A DNA stretch of 60,016 bases from Spirochaetota bacterium. Lineage in GTDB: Bacteria; Spirochaetota; UBA4802; JAGODF01. Each line of letters begins with the position of its first letter. Position 1 is the stretch's first letter. Of the stretch, positions 33,698-42,572 are shown one piece after another. The position numbers were made by a program, and so were the translations under genes. The notes beneath the pieces are model-generated. The model had not been told where the DNA came from. It did not search any database and was given only the letters and a program-made list of their open reading frames with translations. The stretch is taken from the NCBI GenBank assembly GCA_029974015.1, contig JARKUF010000001.1, positions 1 to 60,016 on the forward strand, given 5' to 3'.

Positions 33698-35482
33698 TTA
33701 GAAATTTTTCGGCCGCGGTACAATCACCAGGGCCCCGTGGATGCCGGATGTTCCGTCCCTCATTGTTTTTCCGTTGCCGTCGAAAGCGAGATATATCTTT
33801 TTCCGGTCCATAAAAAGCCCCTCGGCGAAACCGTAACCTTTCGGTGAGATGTACATCCTCGCGGCTATGTGCCGGAATGAAAATTCCGCACAATAGCGCC
33901 AGGTCTTTGGATCTATTTTTATGATCCTATCGCCCTTGCGGTGAAGCAAATAGAGATGTCCGCCATCGGCGAAGATGTCCGAGGCGTCCCGGATTTCCGT
34001 TCCCTTATATGGGCCGGGAATAAAATGGGATTCTGCCGTCATTTTACCATCGTCGAGAGTAAGCCGATAGATTATGCATGGTTCTCTCTCATTGAGGATG
34101 TAGGCGGTTTTTCCCGAAGCTTCGATGGCGATTCCCTCAAAGGCCGCGTTCGGTTTCGGTGAAAATGAAATCATGTGTTTACTGTTATAGGAGCCAATAT
34201 CATGGGGGAGCAGTGCCGTCCGCCCCGAGGCGTCTGCGGTGAATATGCGCCGGTTCCTTTCGTCAACGAGGTAAAGGACATTGCGGTGTTGGGCAATGCC
34301 TTCCAGGTCGGTCCCGTGAGCGCCGGGCCGGAGGCCCCGGAGGGTGAGGACCGGAAAGGCCCGGTATCCCCCGGGGTCTTTCACAGCTTCATAGATTTTT
34401 TTGTCAGAATCGCTCACCAGAAGGAGGCGTCCGTTCATCATAGTCAACCCTGAAGGCTCAAGGGGCCCTGGGCATTCCTCGCACCGAAAGGGGAAAATGG
34501 AATCGTTCTCCACGGGCACCACGGGGACGGGGATGAAAGTAAGAATTAGAATGGCCATGCAGAGCCACCCGGAGGCCCGCTCGCCCCTTCCAAGGGGAGT
34601 CGCGTCGTCGATGGCCGGATGTCCCACTCGGAGAAACAGCAGTACCAGAAAAATCCAGACAATCCAGTATACCCAGAAAAAACAAAAGAATAGGAGGATG
34701 ATGAACCCCGCCCAGCCTGCGATGAGCTGGCGCCTTCCCAGAAGGGCGTGCATGATATGCCCTCCGTCGAGCTGCCCGATGGGCATGAGATTGAGGCTCG
34801 TCACGAGGAAGCCGATCCACCCGGCCCAGGCAACGGGTGATAGAAAGACGTCGTGTCCCGGCGCAATTGGGCCTATGACGAGGAGGGCAATAACACGGAA
34901 GAGAAGCGAGTCGCCGAAGTGAAGCAAAAACGAGTCCGGCGGCAACACCGGTACGGGGCGCGCCTCTGAAAGAAACATGCCGACGACAACGGCGGCGAGG
35001 CTTACTATAAATCCCGCCAGGGGGCCGGAAGCGCCGATCCAAAGGAGGGCGCGCCGCTCGCGAAGAGGGGAACGGATTTTGATGACCGCCCCGAGAGTGC
35101 CGATGGGAGATATAAAATGGGGAAGGGGGATGAAGAAGGGGAGAGTGGCCCTGAGGCCGAAACGCCGAGCCGCGGCATAATGCCCCATCTCATGGAAGAT
35201 GAGGATTGTCATGAGCGTGAGCGAAAAAGGGAGCCCCGATTCAAGGATGTCTTTCCACGCGAAGCGCCCGTCGGCGCCTGCAAGGGTGGTTGTAAGTAAA
35301 GTAAGAAGAAACAGGGCCGCGTGTACCCATGAAGATACTTCTTTTTTTTCTTTTCCTGGGGGCCGCCGTTCATTGCGTTCCCGCAGAACGTCGGGGTCCA
35401 TGTTCAGAAGCGCAAGGTAACGGCGGGCGGCGCGCATAAACGTTTTCATGATAGAGGCTTGTCCGGGTTTCTTCTGGTCCAT
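33698..35482 (-). CDS. M50 site-2 protease-like protein fused to a beta-propeller
   Basis: The 594-residue protein has an N-terminal membrane region (~1-325) with the zinc motif HEMGH and the later LMPIGQLDGGH, both hallmarks of M50 site-2 proteases, and about eight helices. Residues ~330-594 (SGLTMMNGRLLLVSDSDKKI, AFEGIAIEASGKTAYI, GFAEGLFMDRKKIYLAF) resemble a SdiA-regulated/esterase-like-phytase propeller, which would be extracytoplasmic. The active site is intact. I know of no standard family with this order, so it may be a sensor-protease. The start is uncertain: ATG at 35482 or the ATG at 35449. Confidence 0.88.
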   Translation of the reverse strand: MDQKKPGQASIMKTFMRAARRYLALLNMDPDVLRERNERRPPGKEKKEVSSWVHAALFLLTLLTTTLAGADGRFAWKDILESGLPFSLTLMTILIFHEMGHYAAARRFGLRATLPFFIPLPHFISPIGTLGAVIKIRSPLRERRALLWIGASGPLAGFIVSLAAVVVGMFLSEARPVPVLPPDSFLLHFGDSLLFRVIALLVIGPIAPGHDVFLSPVAWAGWIGFLVTSLNLMPIGQLDGGHIMHALLGRRQLIAGWAGFIILLFFCFFWVYWIVWIFLVLLFLRVGHPAIDDATPLGRGERASGWLCMAILILTFIPVPVVPVENDSIFPFRCEECPGPLEPSGLTMMNGRLLLVSDSDKKIYEAVKDPGGYRAFPVLTLRGLRPGAHGTDLEGIAQHRNVLYLVDERNRRIFTADASGRTALLPHDIGSYNSKHMISFSPKPNAAFEGIAIEASGKTAYILNEREPCIIYRLTLDDGKMTAESHFIPGPYKGTEIRDASDIFADGGHLYLLHRKGDRIIKIDPKTWRYCAEFSFRHIAARMYISPKGYGFAEGLFMDRKKIYLAFDGNGKTMRDGTSGIHGALVIVPRPKNF

Positions 35483-35548
35483 CACAATTCATCACAGGTT
35501 CTTCGCAGGAAGGACGGCGGCGGGATTTTCTGAGGCCCGAGGCTGATG

Positions 35549-35632
35549 TGCCGAAGGAGGGACTTGAACCCTCAAGGAGTTGCCTCCGGCGGATTTTGAG
35601 TCCGCTGCGTTTACCAGTTTCACCACTTCGGC
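35549..35632 (-). tRNA. tRNA-Leu (anticodon CAA)
   Basis: On the minus strand the acceptor arms GCCGAAG and CTTCGGC pair over 7 bp with discriminator A. The anticodon stem GCGGA/TCCGC encloses CTCAAAA, giving CAA. A long variable arm (GGAGGCAACTCC), typical of Leu, and a GGTTCAAGTCC T-loop are present. The CCA end is not encoded. Confidence 0.95.
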
Positions 35633-35645
35633 GGATGCGTGAATA

Positions 35646-35692
35646 ATTAAAAATACACACCTTAAATGCAAGCTAACTTCAGGTGTGTATTT
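35646..35692 (-). terminator. Terminator of the thioesterase gene, upstream of tRNA-Leu
   Basis: AAATACACACCT and AGGTGTGTATTT form a perfect 12-bp stem with an 18-nt loop. Read on the minus strand it ends in a short T-run, so it can stop transcription from the gene at 36138 before the tRNA. Confidence 0.6.
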
Positions 35693-35721
35693 CTTGTGTT
35701 TCCGTAATTCCGGGTTTGTTG

Positions 35722-36138
35722 TTACTCGGGTTGGGGAAGTTCATCAACCTCGATGTATTTGCCCTTGGCGCGGGCGACGATTTTCCCCATTTCATTTTCA
35801 ATTTCGGCCCTGTTCTCGATGATCTTTTTGTTCTTTTTAACGTACCAGCCGCGGATGTAGAGGTTTTCGTTGATAAAGGCCGACTGGAGATACCGGATGG
35901 TGATTTCCCCGGTAAGGGTCATGAATTCCATGTACTTGTTGACCGTGATCATCGTTTCGTCCAGGAGCGCGGCGATAATGCCGGCATGGATGATGTTCGG
36001 CGGTCCTTCATGCCTCTGTTTGGCAACAAATTCCCCGTAGGCTGTTTTCGTGTCCTCGTCGAACTTCAGAACGAGCCTCAAACCGTGCTCATTGTCGGGT
36101 CCGCATCCGAAACAGGTCTTGTCCTCAAATTCTATCAT
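35722..36138 (-). CDS. PaaI-type hotdog thioesterase
   Basis: The 138-residue protein fits the small hotdog thioesterases: [18 protein letters not shown] at the N-terminus, [15 protein letters not shown] (the helix with the Glu/Asp-type active-site region) and a terminal beta-sheet. Family members hydrolyse acyl-CoA thioesters. The ATG at 36138 is chosen because it leaves the conserved start of the domain; no good ribosome site supports any candidate. An intrinsic terminator follows. A dispersed hairpin element lies upstream. Confidence 0.85.
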   Translation of the reverse strand: MIEFEDKTCFGCGPDNEHGLRLVLKFDEDTKTAYGEFVAKQRHEGPPNIIHAGIIAALLDETMITVNKYMEFMTLTGEITIRYLQSAFINENLYIRGWYVKKNKKIIENRAEIENEMGKIVARAKGKYIEVDELPQPE

Positions 36139-36206
36139 GTATTCAATGTTAAGTGTTTCATTTATTTTTGTCAAACACTTTTTGATATTGTGTATTTTAA
36201 AGCTAA

Positions 36207-36330
36207 ATGGAACCTCTAAAAACAATAAGTACATGGGTTTTCCCGCCCGCCTTTTTTGGGCTGGGAAACTAAAATATTTGGGGTTTTCTTATGTTTTCCG
36301 CCCGCCGATGGCGGGCGGAAAAATCTTATA
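36207..36330. repeat. Dispersed hairpin element, copy 10 (with two hairpins)
   Basis: It begins TGGAACCTCTAAAAAC and carries a degenerate first hairpin (TTTTCCCGCCCGCCTTTTTT...GGGAAA) and a second intact one (TTTTCCGCCCGCCGATGGCG). It may be two overlapping elements. Confidence 0.7.
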
Positions 36331-36380
36331 AAGCGGGCCTTCAGACGACCATGGGGTCCCCGGGCGGTCGGTGCTGGAAG

Positions 36381-36677
36381 TCAGCTATGGGTCATTTGGG
36401 GCCCCTTTTTCTGCCCTTTCATTTTTTCTATCAACATGTCGATTTCTTCCTGGTCGAGCCATTCGTCGACATGGATTTCTCCGGCATCGGTGGTCATAAG
36501 ATAGGCCTCCATGGCCATGATTATTTCCTCTTTGGAGAGTATCCCCTGGGTTACGAGAATTTCACCTATCATGCGCTCCGGGTTGTCCTTCTGGAGCTCC
36601 AGGGAGTCCTGAAGCTGGGCCCTGGTGATGAGCCCATTTTCGACGAGAAATTCGCCTATCTTAATTTTCTTTTCCAT
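36381..36677 (-). CDS. Stand-alone MshEN-type (GspE N-terminal) domain protein
   Basis: The 98-residue protein consists almost only of two MshEN motifs, IGEFLVENGLITRAQLQDSL and MIGEILVTQGILSKEEIIMA, about 35 residues apart, with a short acidic tail. MshEN domains of secretion and pilus ATPases bind c-di-GMP. A free-standing version could be a small receptor or adaptor. The first residue of motif 1 is Lys where Arg/Met/Leu is usual. It is enclosed by two dispersed hairpin elements and is probably monocistronic. Confidence 0.78.
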   Translation of the reverse strand: MEKKIKIGEFLVENGLITRAQLQDSLELQKDNPERMIGEILVTQGILSKEEIIMAMEAYLMTTDAGEIHVDEWLDQEEIDMLIEKMKGQKKGPQMTHS

Positions 36678-36983
36678 GATGCCTGATTGGTCCGAAACAA
36701 TTGTATTCTTAATCGTTGATTAAAGAGTGGGAACCTCTAAATTAAGGGCAGTCACAAAAACTCTTTGGGAACCAAAAATTAAATTTTTTATTTCCCATAA
36801 ATCGTAACTGCTGACATGCTCAGGAATTATGTTTTTCCGCCCGCCTAAGGCGGGCGGAAAAAGCAGATAACCCAAGGTTACCTTACATACCTCCCTATTG
36901 TAAGAATGTCAAGTTAAAATCATTATGAGGTTGTACGGCTAAAAAGGCTTGATTTATCGGTTCATCGATCATACGATTGGAGA
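36678..36983. other. Divergent intergenic region MshEN / cytochrome
   Basis: The 306-bp gap is mostly taken by a long hairpin element (36728-36885). To its right CTTACA/TGTAAG with an 11-nt loop may be a small operator-like dyad. No gene was seen. Confidence 0.4.
36728..36885 (-). repeat. Dispersed hairpin element, copy 11 (inverted long form)
   Basis: It starts GGGAACCTCTAAATTAAGGG then a second end type (GCAGTCACAAAAAC), an inverted arm (TTTCCCATAAATCGTAACTG) and the stem TTTTTCCGCCCGCC-TAA-GGCGGGCGGAAAAA. Only the left arm is present. Confidence 0.85.
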
Positions 36984-37607
36984 ATGCAACGTCATGTGTC
37001 CATACCGTTCCGGGCGGCCCTCTTTTTCTTTTTGACCGCCCTTCCCTTTTTTACCGGCCTCCGTAGCGGGCTTTCGGGGCGCGTCAGGGCCGATTTCGTG
37101 GGTGCCGATGTGTGCCGGAAATGCCACGGAATAGAAGCGATCGGCAATCAGTACCGTATCTGGGCGGCTTCGCTCCACGCCTCGGCGTATGTAGTGTTGA
37201 AGGGCGGTAAAGGAAGGGAGATCGGCCAACGGGCTGGCTTGGATTCGCCCCATACCGATTACAAATGCCTCAAGTGCCATACTACCGGCGGGGGGAAGAG
37301 GGAACAGGTGCGCACTGAAGGCGTAGGTTGTGAGGCCTGTCACGGGCCCGGCAGCGAGTACTTTGAATTCAGCAACCACGCGTCATTTCTGGACAGGGAG
37401 AGCGCTTACAGGAAGGCCGTGGGGCTTGGCATGTATCCGATCCTCGGCGTGAAGGGAATCAAGGCCAGGGAAAAGCTGTGTAAAAACTGCCACCAGGAGG
37501 AGAGGCCCTGCGCTCCCACTGACATAGAGGAGAAAAAGAGGCGCAGGCTGTCACTTTCCGTCATCGCCGATCTACCCACGAAACTCAAGCACCCCCTGCG
37601 CAGGTAG
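36984..37607 (+). CDS. Multihaem (four-haem) cytochrome c554-like protein
   Basis: A signal peptide (FRAALFFFLTALPFFTGL) leads into a 207-residue protein with four CxxCH motifs: CRKCH, CLKCH, CEACH and CKNCH. The spacing and EGVGCEACHGPGSEY are typical of cytochrome c554 and related periplasmic electron carriers. It has a GGAGAA ribosome site. The gene stands alone; partner reductase genes are not seen. It overlaps the end of the convergent gene at 37585 by 23 bp. Confidence 0.9.
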   Translation: MQRHVSIPFRAALFFFLTALPFFTGLRSGLSGRVRADFVGADVCRKCHGIEAIGNQYRIWAASLHASAYVVLKGGKGREIGQRAGLDSPHTDYKCLKCHTTGGGKREQVRTEGVGCEACHGPGSEYFEFSNHASFLDRESAYRKAVGLGMYPILGVKGIKAREKLCKNCHQEERPCAPTDIEEKKRRRLSLSVIADLPTKLKHPLRR

Positions 37608-38640
37608 GCCCTTTTTTTGAAGGCCCTATGAGCCACCGCAGGGGGTCGGTTATAGTAAGGGCGTATTCCAGCTTTCTGTTCACATCAAGGTAGCGCGCAT
37701 ATCGGTTTTCGGAAAAGATTTCCGGGCATTCGCACAAAGAGGTTCCTGCGTCGTAGAAGAGCCGCCTCAGGGTCGATCCGTTTTCCCCCGTCAATCCTTC
37801 GCATTCGTGGAGGGCGTTGATCTCATTGATCAACGGACCGGTTTCGGCCCGGAAAAGCAATGTGACAAGCAGATTGAGGAGCTCTTCCCGGGAGAGTATC
37901 GACTTTGTTAACCGGTTCAGGCCCGAGGTTATCTCGTGGACGTACAGGCCTTCGGCAAGGTCTTTGTAAGCCACAAGTGGATATTTCTTTATTGCGGAAT
38001 TGGCGTAGGCTTTCTTTATGAACTCGGCAATGTCGAACCCGCGGCAACCGATATTTACCAGGACAAGTTCAACGGAATTGTTCTCCAGATAGTCGATTAG
38101 CCCGTTTATGGAGGGCGTGTTTTCCGTAGCGAACCCGAAGCGAGACGAGATGGAAGATAGAATGCCCAGGAACGATACAGATTCCTCCAGGACCGCTATC
38201 CTGCCCCGGAGGGGCAGGCCCCTCCTTCCCGCCATTGCGCCGACGAGACTGGCAAGGCCAGGTGGGTCCCACCGTTTGAGGAGGTCGGAGAGCCCCAGCT
38301 CGATCAGGGGGCCCCGCATCTTCTCTTCGAAGGAAGGAACAAGACATAAAATTTCGGACGCGGGAAAGGCGGACTTCATGTCTTGTAGCGCAGTGATGTT
38401 TTGCCCCTTAATCTCCGCAATGATATACGGCCCAGGGCCGGTGGATTTCAGGGGCGGGGGAGTAAGCCCGGGAGTATACTCCCCCAAGGAAAAGCCATGG
38501 GCTTCAAGGTCCCGTCGATACAGGGAGTTGTCGCATGTGGCGAGAATGACCTGGTCCATGGATTTGCGCATTTCCGTTTTTTTACTTTTCAGAGCGCGGG
38601 GCGTTATTGTACTATTTGCCTTCGGAAAGTTGACAAGCAT
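37585..38640 (-). CDS. Pseudo-receiver domain protein
   Basis: The middle of this 351-residue protein (~145-265) has the sequence rhythm of a response-regulator receiver (RIAVLEESVSFLGILSSI, ELVLVNIGCRGFDIAEFI, LTKSILSREELLNLL), but the phospho-acceptor Asp is replaced by Asn (VNIG) and the acidic pair by Glu-Glu. An N-terminal part (~25-140) may be another degenerate receiver. The C-terminal ~80 residues are helical and unrecognised. It cannot be phosphorylated in the usual way and may be a scaffold. The start is uncertain (38640, 38571 or 38559). Confidence 0.68.
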   Translation of the reverse strand: MLVNFPKANSTITPRALKSKKTEMRKSMDQVILATCDNSLYRRDLEAHGFSLGEYTPGLTPPPLKSTGPGPYIIAEIKGQNITALQDMKSAFPASEILCLVPSFEEKMRGPLIELGLSDLLKRWDPPGLASLVGAMAGRRGLPLRGRIAVLEESVSFLGILSSISSRFGFATENTPSINGLIDYLENNSVELVLVNIGCRGFDIAEFIKKAYANSAIKKYPLVAYKDLAEGLYVHEITSGLNRLTKSILSREELLNLLVTLLFRAETGPLINEINALHECEGLTGENGSTLRRLFYDAGTSLCECPEIFSENRYARYLDVNRKLEYALTITDPLRWLIGPSKKGPTCAGGA

Positions 38641-38870
38641 ATTTTCCGGGCCCCATTATAATGGGCATTTTCACGTTTGACGGAAGAAGGCATAAAAAAT
38701 CTACCGATGATGCGTTTTAGCAAAGTCGTATCTATCTTACCCGAAATAGGGGCGCTCCCTGGGCGGTGCCGGGGTGGAATTTTTTCTTTAAAAACACATC
38801 TATTTTATTGACAGTAGGCTGCCATTGTTATTCCATCTCGGAAAAGCCTTTGTTGTCCAGGTATTTGTTA

Positions 38871-39968
38871 ATGGTGAGATATAATTCATTGCTCGCGCTC
38901 CTGATTTGCGCCGTCCTTTCCGGCTGTTCACCCTGTGGCGGGGGCTCCGGCGGGCTTTTCGGAGGTATTGAAGACTCTCCGCTTCGAGACGAGAGCCTTA
39001 CCGGGACCGCCTGGCAGATTCAGACCAACTTTAGAAAAATTTATGACCTCTACCGCGATAGGGTCGTTTCGATCAGTACCGAGAGCATGACGACGGGAAG
39101 GTCGAACCCGATCTTTGACGACCCCTTTGCGCCGTCGGGACGGAGGACGGGCCTTGGGACGGGGTTCGTCCTTTCCGAGGACGGGTACATCTGCACCAAC
39201 CACCATGTCGTGGGCAACGCCGAGAAAATCATAGTGAAGGCCGGAGAAAAAACGTATGTGGCGAGCGTGGTGGGATCGGATGAGCGCACCGATATCGCCC
39301 TCCTTAAAATTGAGCCTTCGGAAACATTGAAGGCGGTTTATCTGGGAAATTCCGACGACGTGAAAGTGGGGGACTGGGCCGTGGCGATAGGAAACCCCTT
39401 CGGCCTGGATAAAACATTCACCGTCGGCGTCATCAGCGCTACGGCGCGGAGGGACGTCGATTTCATGGGCAGCCACCAGTCCCACATCCAGACCGACGCT
39501 TCCATCAATCCCGGGAATTCCGGAGGCCCTCTTATCAACATCAAGGGACAGGTCATCGGCATCAACAGGATGATATTTTCCAAGAGCGGAGGCTATATGG
39601 GGATCGGTTTTGCGATTCCCATCAATACCGCCAAGACTGTCCTTGATCACCTGAAACGCTACAAGAAAGTGAAGCGTGGATTTATCGGCGTCCAGATTGT
39701 CCCGGTGTCTCCCGCCGTGGCACGGCAGGCGGGGAGAAACAATGCCGCCGGCGCCCTGGTCGTAGAGGTTCTGCGGGACAGCCCCGCGGCGCGGGGAGGA
39801 ATTGCCCGCAACGACATTATTATCCGGGTAAACGACATCGATATAGTGAATTACGGCGACCTTGTGGAAACCCTGGGAGAATCGGCCATTGGCAGTACTC
39901 TTCGTGTCACGGTGTGGCGCGGCGGCCGCTCCGTGACCCTTACGGTCAGGGTGTCGGAGCGCAAGTAA
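38871..39968 (+). CDS. HtrA/DegP-like serine protease, predicted lipoprotein
   Basis: The 365-residue precursor has a lipobox (LICAVLSGC) and a trypsin-like protease domain with the catalytic triad in NHHVVG (His), ERTDIALLKI (Asp) and NPGNSGGPL (Ser), then one PDZ domain (~270-360: GFIGVQIVPVSPAV, AGALVVEVLRDSPAARGG). HtrA proteases remove damaged envelope proteins. The ATG at 38871 leaves the signal intact; an upstream extension is not supported. One PDZ and lipid anchoring distinguish it from DegP. A small membrane protein gene follows 30 bp downstream, then a penicillin-binding protein gene. Confidence 0.93.
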   Translation: MVRYNSLLALLICAVLSGCSPCGGGSGGLFGGIEDSPLRDESLTGTAWQIQTNFRKIYDLYRDRVVSISTESMTTGRSNPIFDDPFAPSGRRTGLGTGFVLSEDGYICTNHHVVGNAEKIIVKAGEKTYVASVVGSDERTDIALLKIEPSETLKAVYLGNSDDVKVGDWAVAIGNPFGLDKTFTVGVISATARRDVDFMGSHQSHIQTDASINPGNSGGPLINIKGQVIGINRMIFSKSGGYMGIGFAIPINTAKTVLDHLKRYKKVKRGFIGVQIVPVSPAVARQAGRNNAAGALVVEVLRDSPAARGGIARNDIIIRVNDIDIVNYGDLVETLGESAIGSTLRVTVWRGGRSVTLTVRVSERK

Positions 39969-39998
39969 TCTTAATTCTCGCCGGAGGAAAAAACGGAA

Positions 39999-40190
39999 AT
40001 GAACGGATCATACAGAGGGATACTGTACATACTGGGCATCATAGCCGCGGCGTTTCTAACAATCAAATATATTCTACCGCTTTTACTGACGGTTCTCAAG
40101 GTAATACTCTCCGCGGCCCTCTGGCTCTGCATCGCCGTCATGACGGTGTATCTAATCCTTTACGTTGTTAGAATGCTGAACGAAAGGTAA
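39999..40190 (+). CDS. Small two-helix membrane protein
   Basis: A 63-residue, strongly hydrophobic protein with two predicted helices (GILYILGIIAAAFLTIKYI and AALWLCIAVMTVYLILYVV) and a charged end. A GGAGGA site precedes the ATG. It lies between htrA-like and PBP1A genes on the same strand, so an envelope-associated operon is likely. No family is recognised. Confidence 0.7.
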   Translation: MNGSYRGILYILGIIAAAFLTIKYILPLLLTVLKVILSAALWLCIAVMTVYLILYVVRMLNER

Positions 40191-40226
40191 AGGCGGCCGC
40201 TCCGTGGGATGTTCGGGTTTTAATAA

Positions 40227-42533
40227 ATGGAAGACAAAATAAAAAAAATTGAAAAGATATCGATCGCCATTTTCATGGCGATTTGCCTCCTGGGCGGTGT
40301 GGTTTTCGGATACATCACCTCCCAGATAAAAAATTTTTCCGGCATAGAGAACATCAGGCGTTTCCAGCCGAACATACCCACAAAGCTTTACGACGTGAAC
40401 GGGGAGGTCATCGCGGAACTCTTCCTCGAGAAAAGAGACCTTGTATCGTACAACGAACTGCCCCAGGTGCTCATCAACGCGTTCATCGCCACGGAGGACG
40501 GGGATTTTTACAGCCACTTCGGCCTCGATCCCATGGCAATAATGCGGGCCTTCGTGAAAAACATCCTTGCCGGGAAAGTGACCCAGGGAGGTTCCACGAT
40601 CACCCAGCAGCTCGCCAAGCGGCTTTTCACCTCCGGTGAACGGACCTTTTTCCGAAAGGTCCTCGAAGCGATCCTGGCCCTCCAGATCGAGAAACGCTTC
40701 ACCAAGGAGGAGATTCTGGAAATGTACTTCAACCAGATATTCCTTGGCCGGGGCTGTTACGGGATTGCCGCGGCGTCACAGCTCTTTTTCAACAAGGAAG
40801 TGCGGCACCTCGGCGTGGTGGAGAGCGCAATCCTGGCCGCCCTTCCATCGGCGCCGGGGCGCCATTCCCCCCTGATGAATACGCGCAGGGCCTACCGGGT
40901 GAACCGCCATATCCTGGACCGCATGGTAAACGTGGGCTTTCTGGAAAAGGGAAGGTCCGACAGGCTCTACAGGGAATTCTGGCCGCGCTTTGTCGATTCG
41001 ATCATTACGGAATTCCCCACCAAGACGGTGTATTCGCGGAGCGACAACAAGGCCCCCTACTTCACGGAATATGTGAGGCAGGTGCTCCAGGCGAGGTTCG
41101 GAAAGGAGACGATGTACAATGAGGGGCTGAGCGTCTACACCACCTTAGACTTGCGGAAGCAGTTGATTGCGGAAAAATTTCTTGTTGATGGAGTGAAACA
41201 GCAGGACGAGATATCGTCGCGGGCAAATCGTTATTATCTCAGCGCAGTCGACACCAGCCTTTTCGGGGCCTATAATGTGCTGCGCCAGGTTTTCAGCCTT
41301 CCCGGTGTCGTGGTCCGCAACGATCTTGAAACCATGGTGAAAAAGGCCGTGGTGGACGATATCCTCGACACGACTGACATTCTTTCCATCCTTGTAGATG
41401 CCAGGACAACGAGCCATACGATTGAGAGGTTCCGCGAGGCGGTCACTGGAATATCGACGACTCTCCAGGTCGAAGGCGCCATGATAGCCATTGAACCGTC
41501 GACGGGGTACATATCCGTAATGGTGGGCGGGTCGGAGTTTTCGGTGAGCAACCAGTACAACCGGGCGCTCCAGGCGCGGCGCCAGCCGGGGTCGGCTTTC
41601 AAGCCCTTCGTCTATGGCACCGGCATCGAGGCGCGCCTCATCACGGCGGCGACGGCCCTTCCGGACGTGCCCATAGTGGATGTGGACGCGTCGGGGGAAA
41701 CCTGGTCGCCGGAGAATTACGAGGGCGAGTATTCCGGCATGGTCCAGATACGAAAGGCCCTGGCTAAATCGATCAATATCATTTCAATTCGAATCTACGA
41801 TCTCGTGGGCCCCGACAGGATCGCCAATTACGCGGGGCGGATGCTGAAGGTGCCCGAAACGAGCTTTACCCCCACGCCCACCCTGGCCCTGGGATCCACG
41901 GAGGTGACTCCCTTCGAACTCGCAACGGGGTATGCCGTCTATGCGAACCGAGGCCGCGACGTGATCCCTTACGCCGTGCGCTATGTTACGGACAGGGACG
42001 GTAATGAGATGGCGAACATCGAGGAGGAAGTAGGGAACATTATCGCAGCGAAGGAGAGGGACGGGACCATCCAGGTGATTTCCGAGGAAGTGGCTTTTAT
42101 AATGACCTCCCTCATGCAGGGAGTGATAGACCACGGCACGCCCCAGTGGGCGGTCCGCCACCATGCCAGGTTCAACAAGCCCTGCGCGGGGAAAACGGGG
42201 ACCACATCAAACTGGTCCGATACCTGGTTTTGCGGGTACACTCCCGATATCGTCGCCGTGGTGTGGTTGGGTTACGACCGGCAGTTCATGTCCCTCGGCA
42301 AAAACCAGGCCGCTGCGAGCACTGCGGCCCCCATCTGGGGAAATTTCATGAGGGAGATATACAACGGCATGCCCGATCCGGTTTTCCCGAAGCCTCCCAA
42401 GGGGGTTTATTTCTCGGGGGGTGAGGTTTTTCTCACCGGCACCTATCCAACGGGCGCCGTAGGCGACCAGTACCAGATGAAGACGGTCCTTGAACGATAC
42501 ATGGAAAAGCAGGGACTGACGGCGCCCAAATGA
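40227..42533 (+). CDS. Bifunctional penicillin-binding protein 1A
   Basis: A 768-residue class A PBP that polymerises and cross-links peptidoglycan. Residues ~15-40 form the membrane anchor; the transglycosylase domain (~65-235) has ATEDGDFYSHFGLDP and QGGSTITQQLAKRLF; the transpeptidase domain has SxxK in PGSAFKPF, SxN in KSINIIS and KTG in CAGKTGTTSNW. All active-site residues are present. It lies 36 bp after the small membrane protein gene and is followed by carD, 39 bp downstream. Confidence 0.96.
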   Translation: MEDKIKKIEKISIAIFMAICLLGGVVFGYITSQIKNFSGIENIRRFQPNIPTKLYDVNGEVIAELFLEKRDLVSYNELPQVLINAFIATEDGDFYSHFGLDPMAIMRAFVKNILAGKVTQGGSTITQQLAKRLFTSGERTFFRKVLEAILALQIEKRFTKEEILEMYFNQIFLGRGCYGIAAASQLFFNKEVRHLGVVESAILAALPSAPGRHSPLMNTRRAYRVNRHILDRMVNVGFLEKGRSDRLYREFWPRFVDSIITEFPTKTVYSRSDNKAPYFTEYVRQVLQARFGKETMYNEGLSVYTTLDLRKQLIAEKFLVDGVKQQDEISSRANRYYLSAVDTSLFGAYNVLRQVFSLPGVVVRNDLETMVKKAVVDDILDTTDILSILVDARTTSHTIERFREAVTGISTTLQVEGAMIAIEPSTGYISVMVGGSEFSVSNQYNRALQARRQPGSAFKPFVYGTGIEARLITAATALPDVPIVDVDASGETWSPENYEGEYSGMVQIRKALAKSINIISIRIYDLVGPDRIANYAGRMLKVPETSFTPTPTLALGSTEVTPFELATGYAVYANRGRDVIPYAVRYVTDRDGNEMANIEEEVGNIIAAKERDGTIQVISEEVAFIMTSLMQGVIDHGTPQWAVRHHARFNKPCAGKTGTTSNWSDTWFCGYTPDIVAVVWLGYDRQFMSLGKNQAAASTAAPIWGNFMREIYNGMPDPVFPKPPKGVYFSGGEVFLTGTYPTGAVGDQYQMKTVLERYMEKQGLTAPK

Positions 42534-42572
42534 CAAAATGGTCCGGTGTATGCCGGAGAGGGAGACAGGAAT

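Noticed and set aside
38629..38664. TTGACA followed by TATAAT in front of the HtrA gene
   Set aside because: The two boxes are 21 bp apart, too far for a usual promoter. TATAAT is part of the small palindrome CCATTATAATGG and could act in either direction, but evidence is insufficient.
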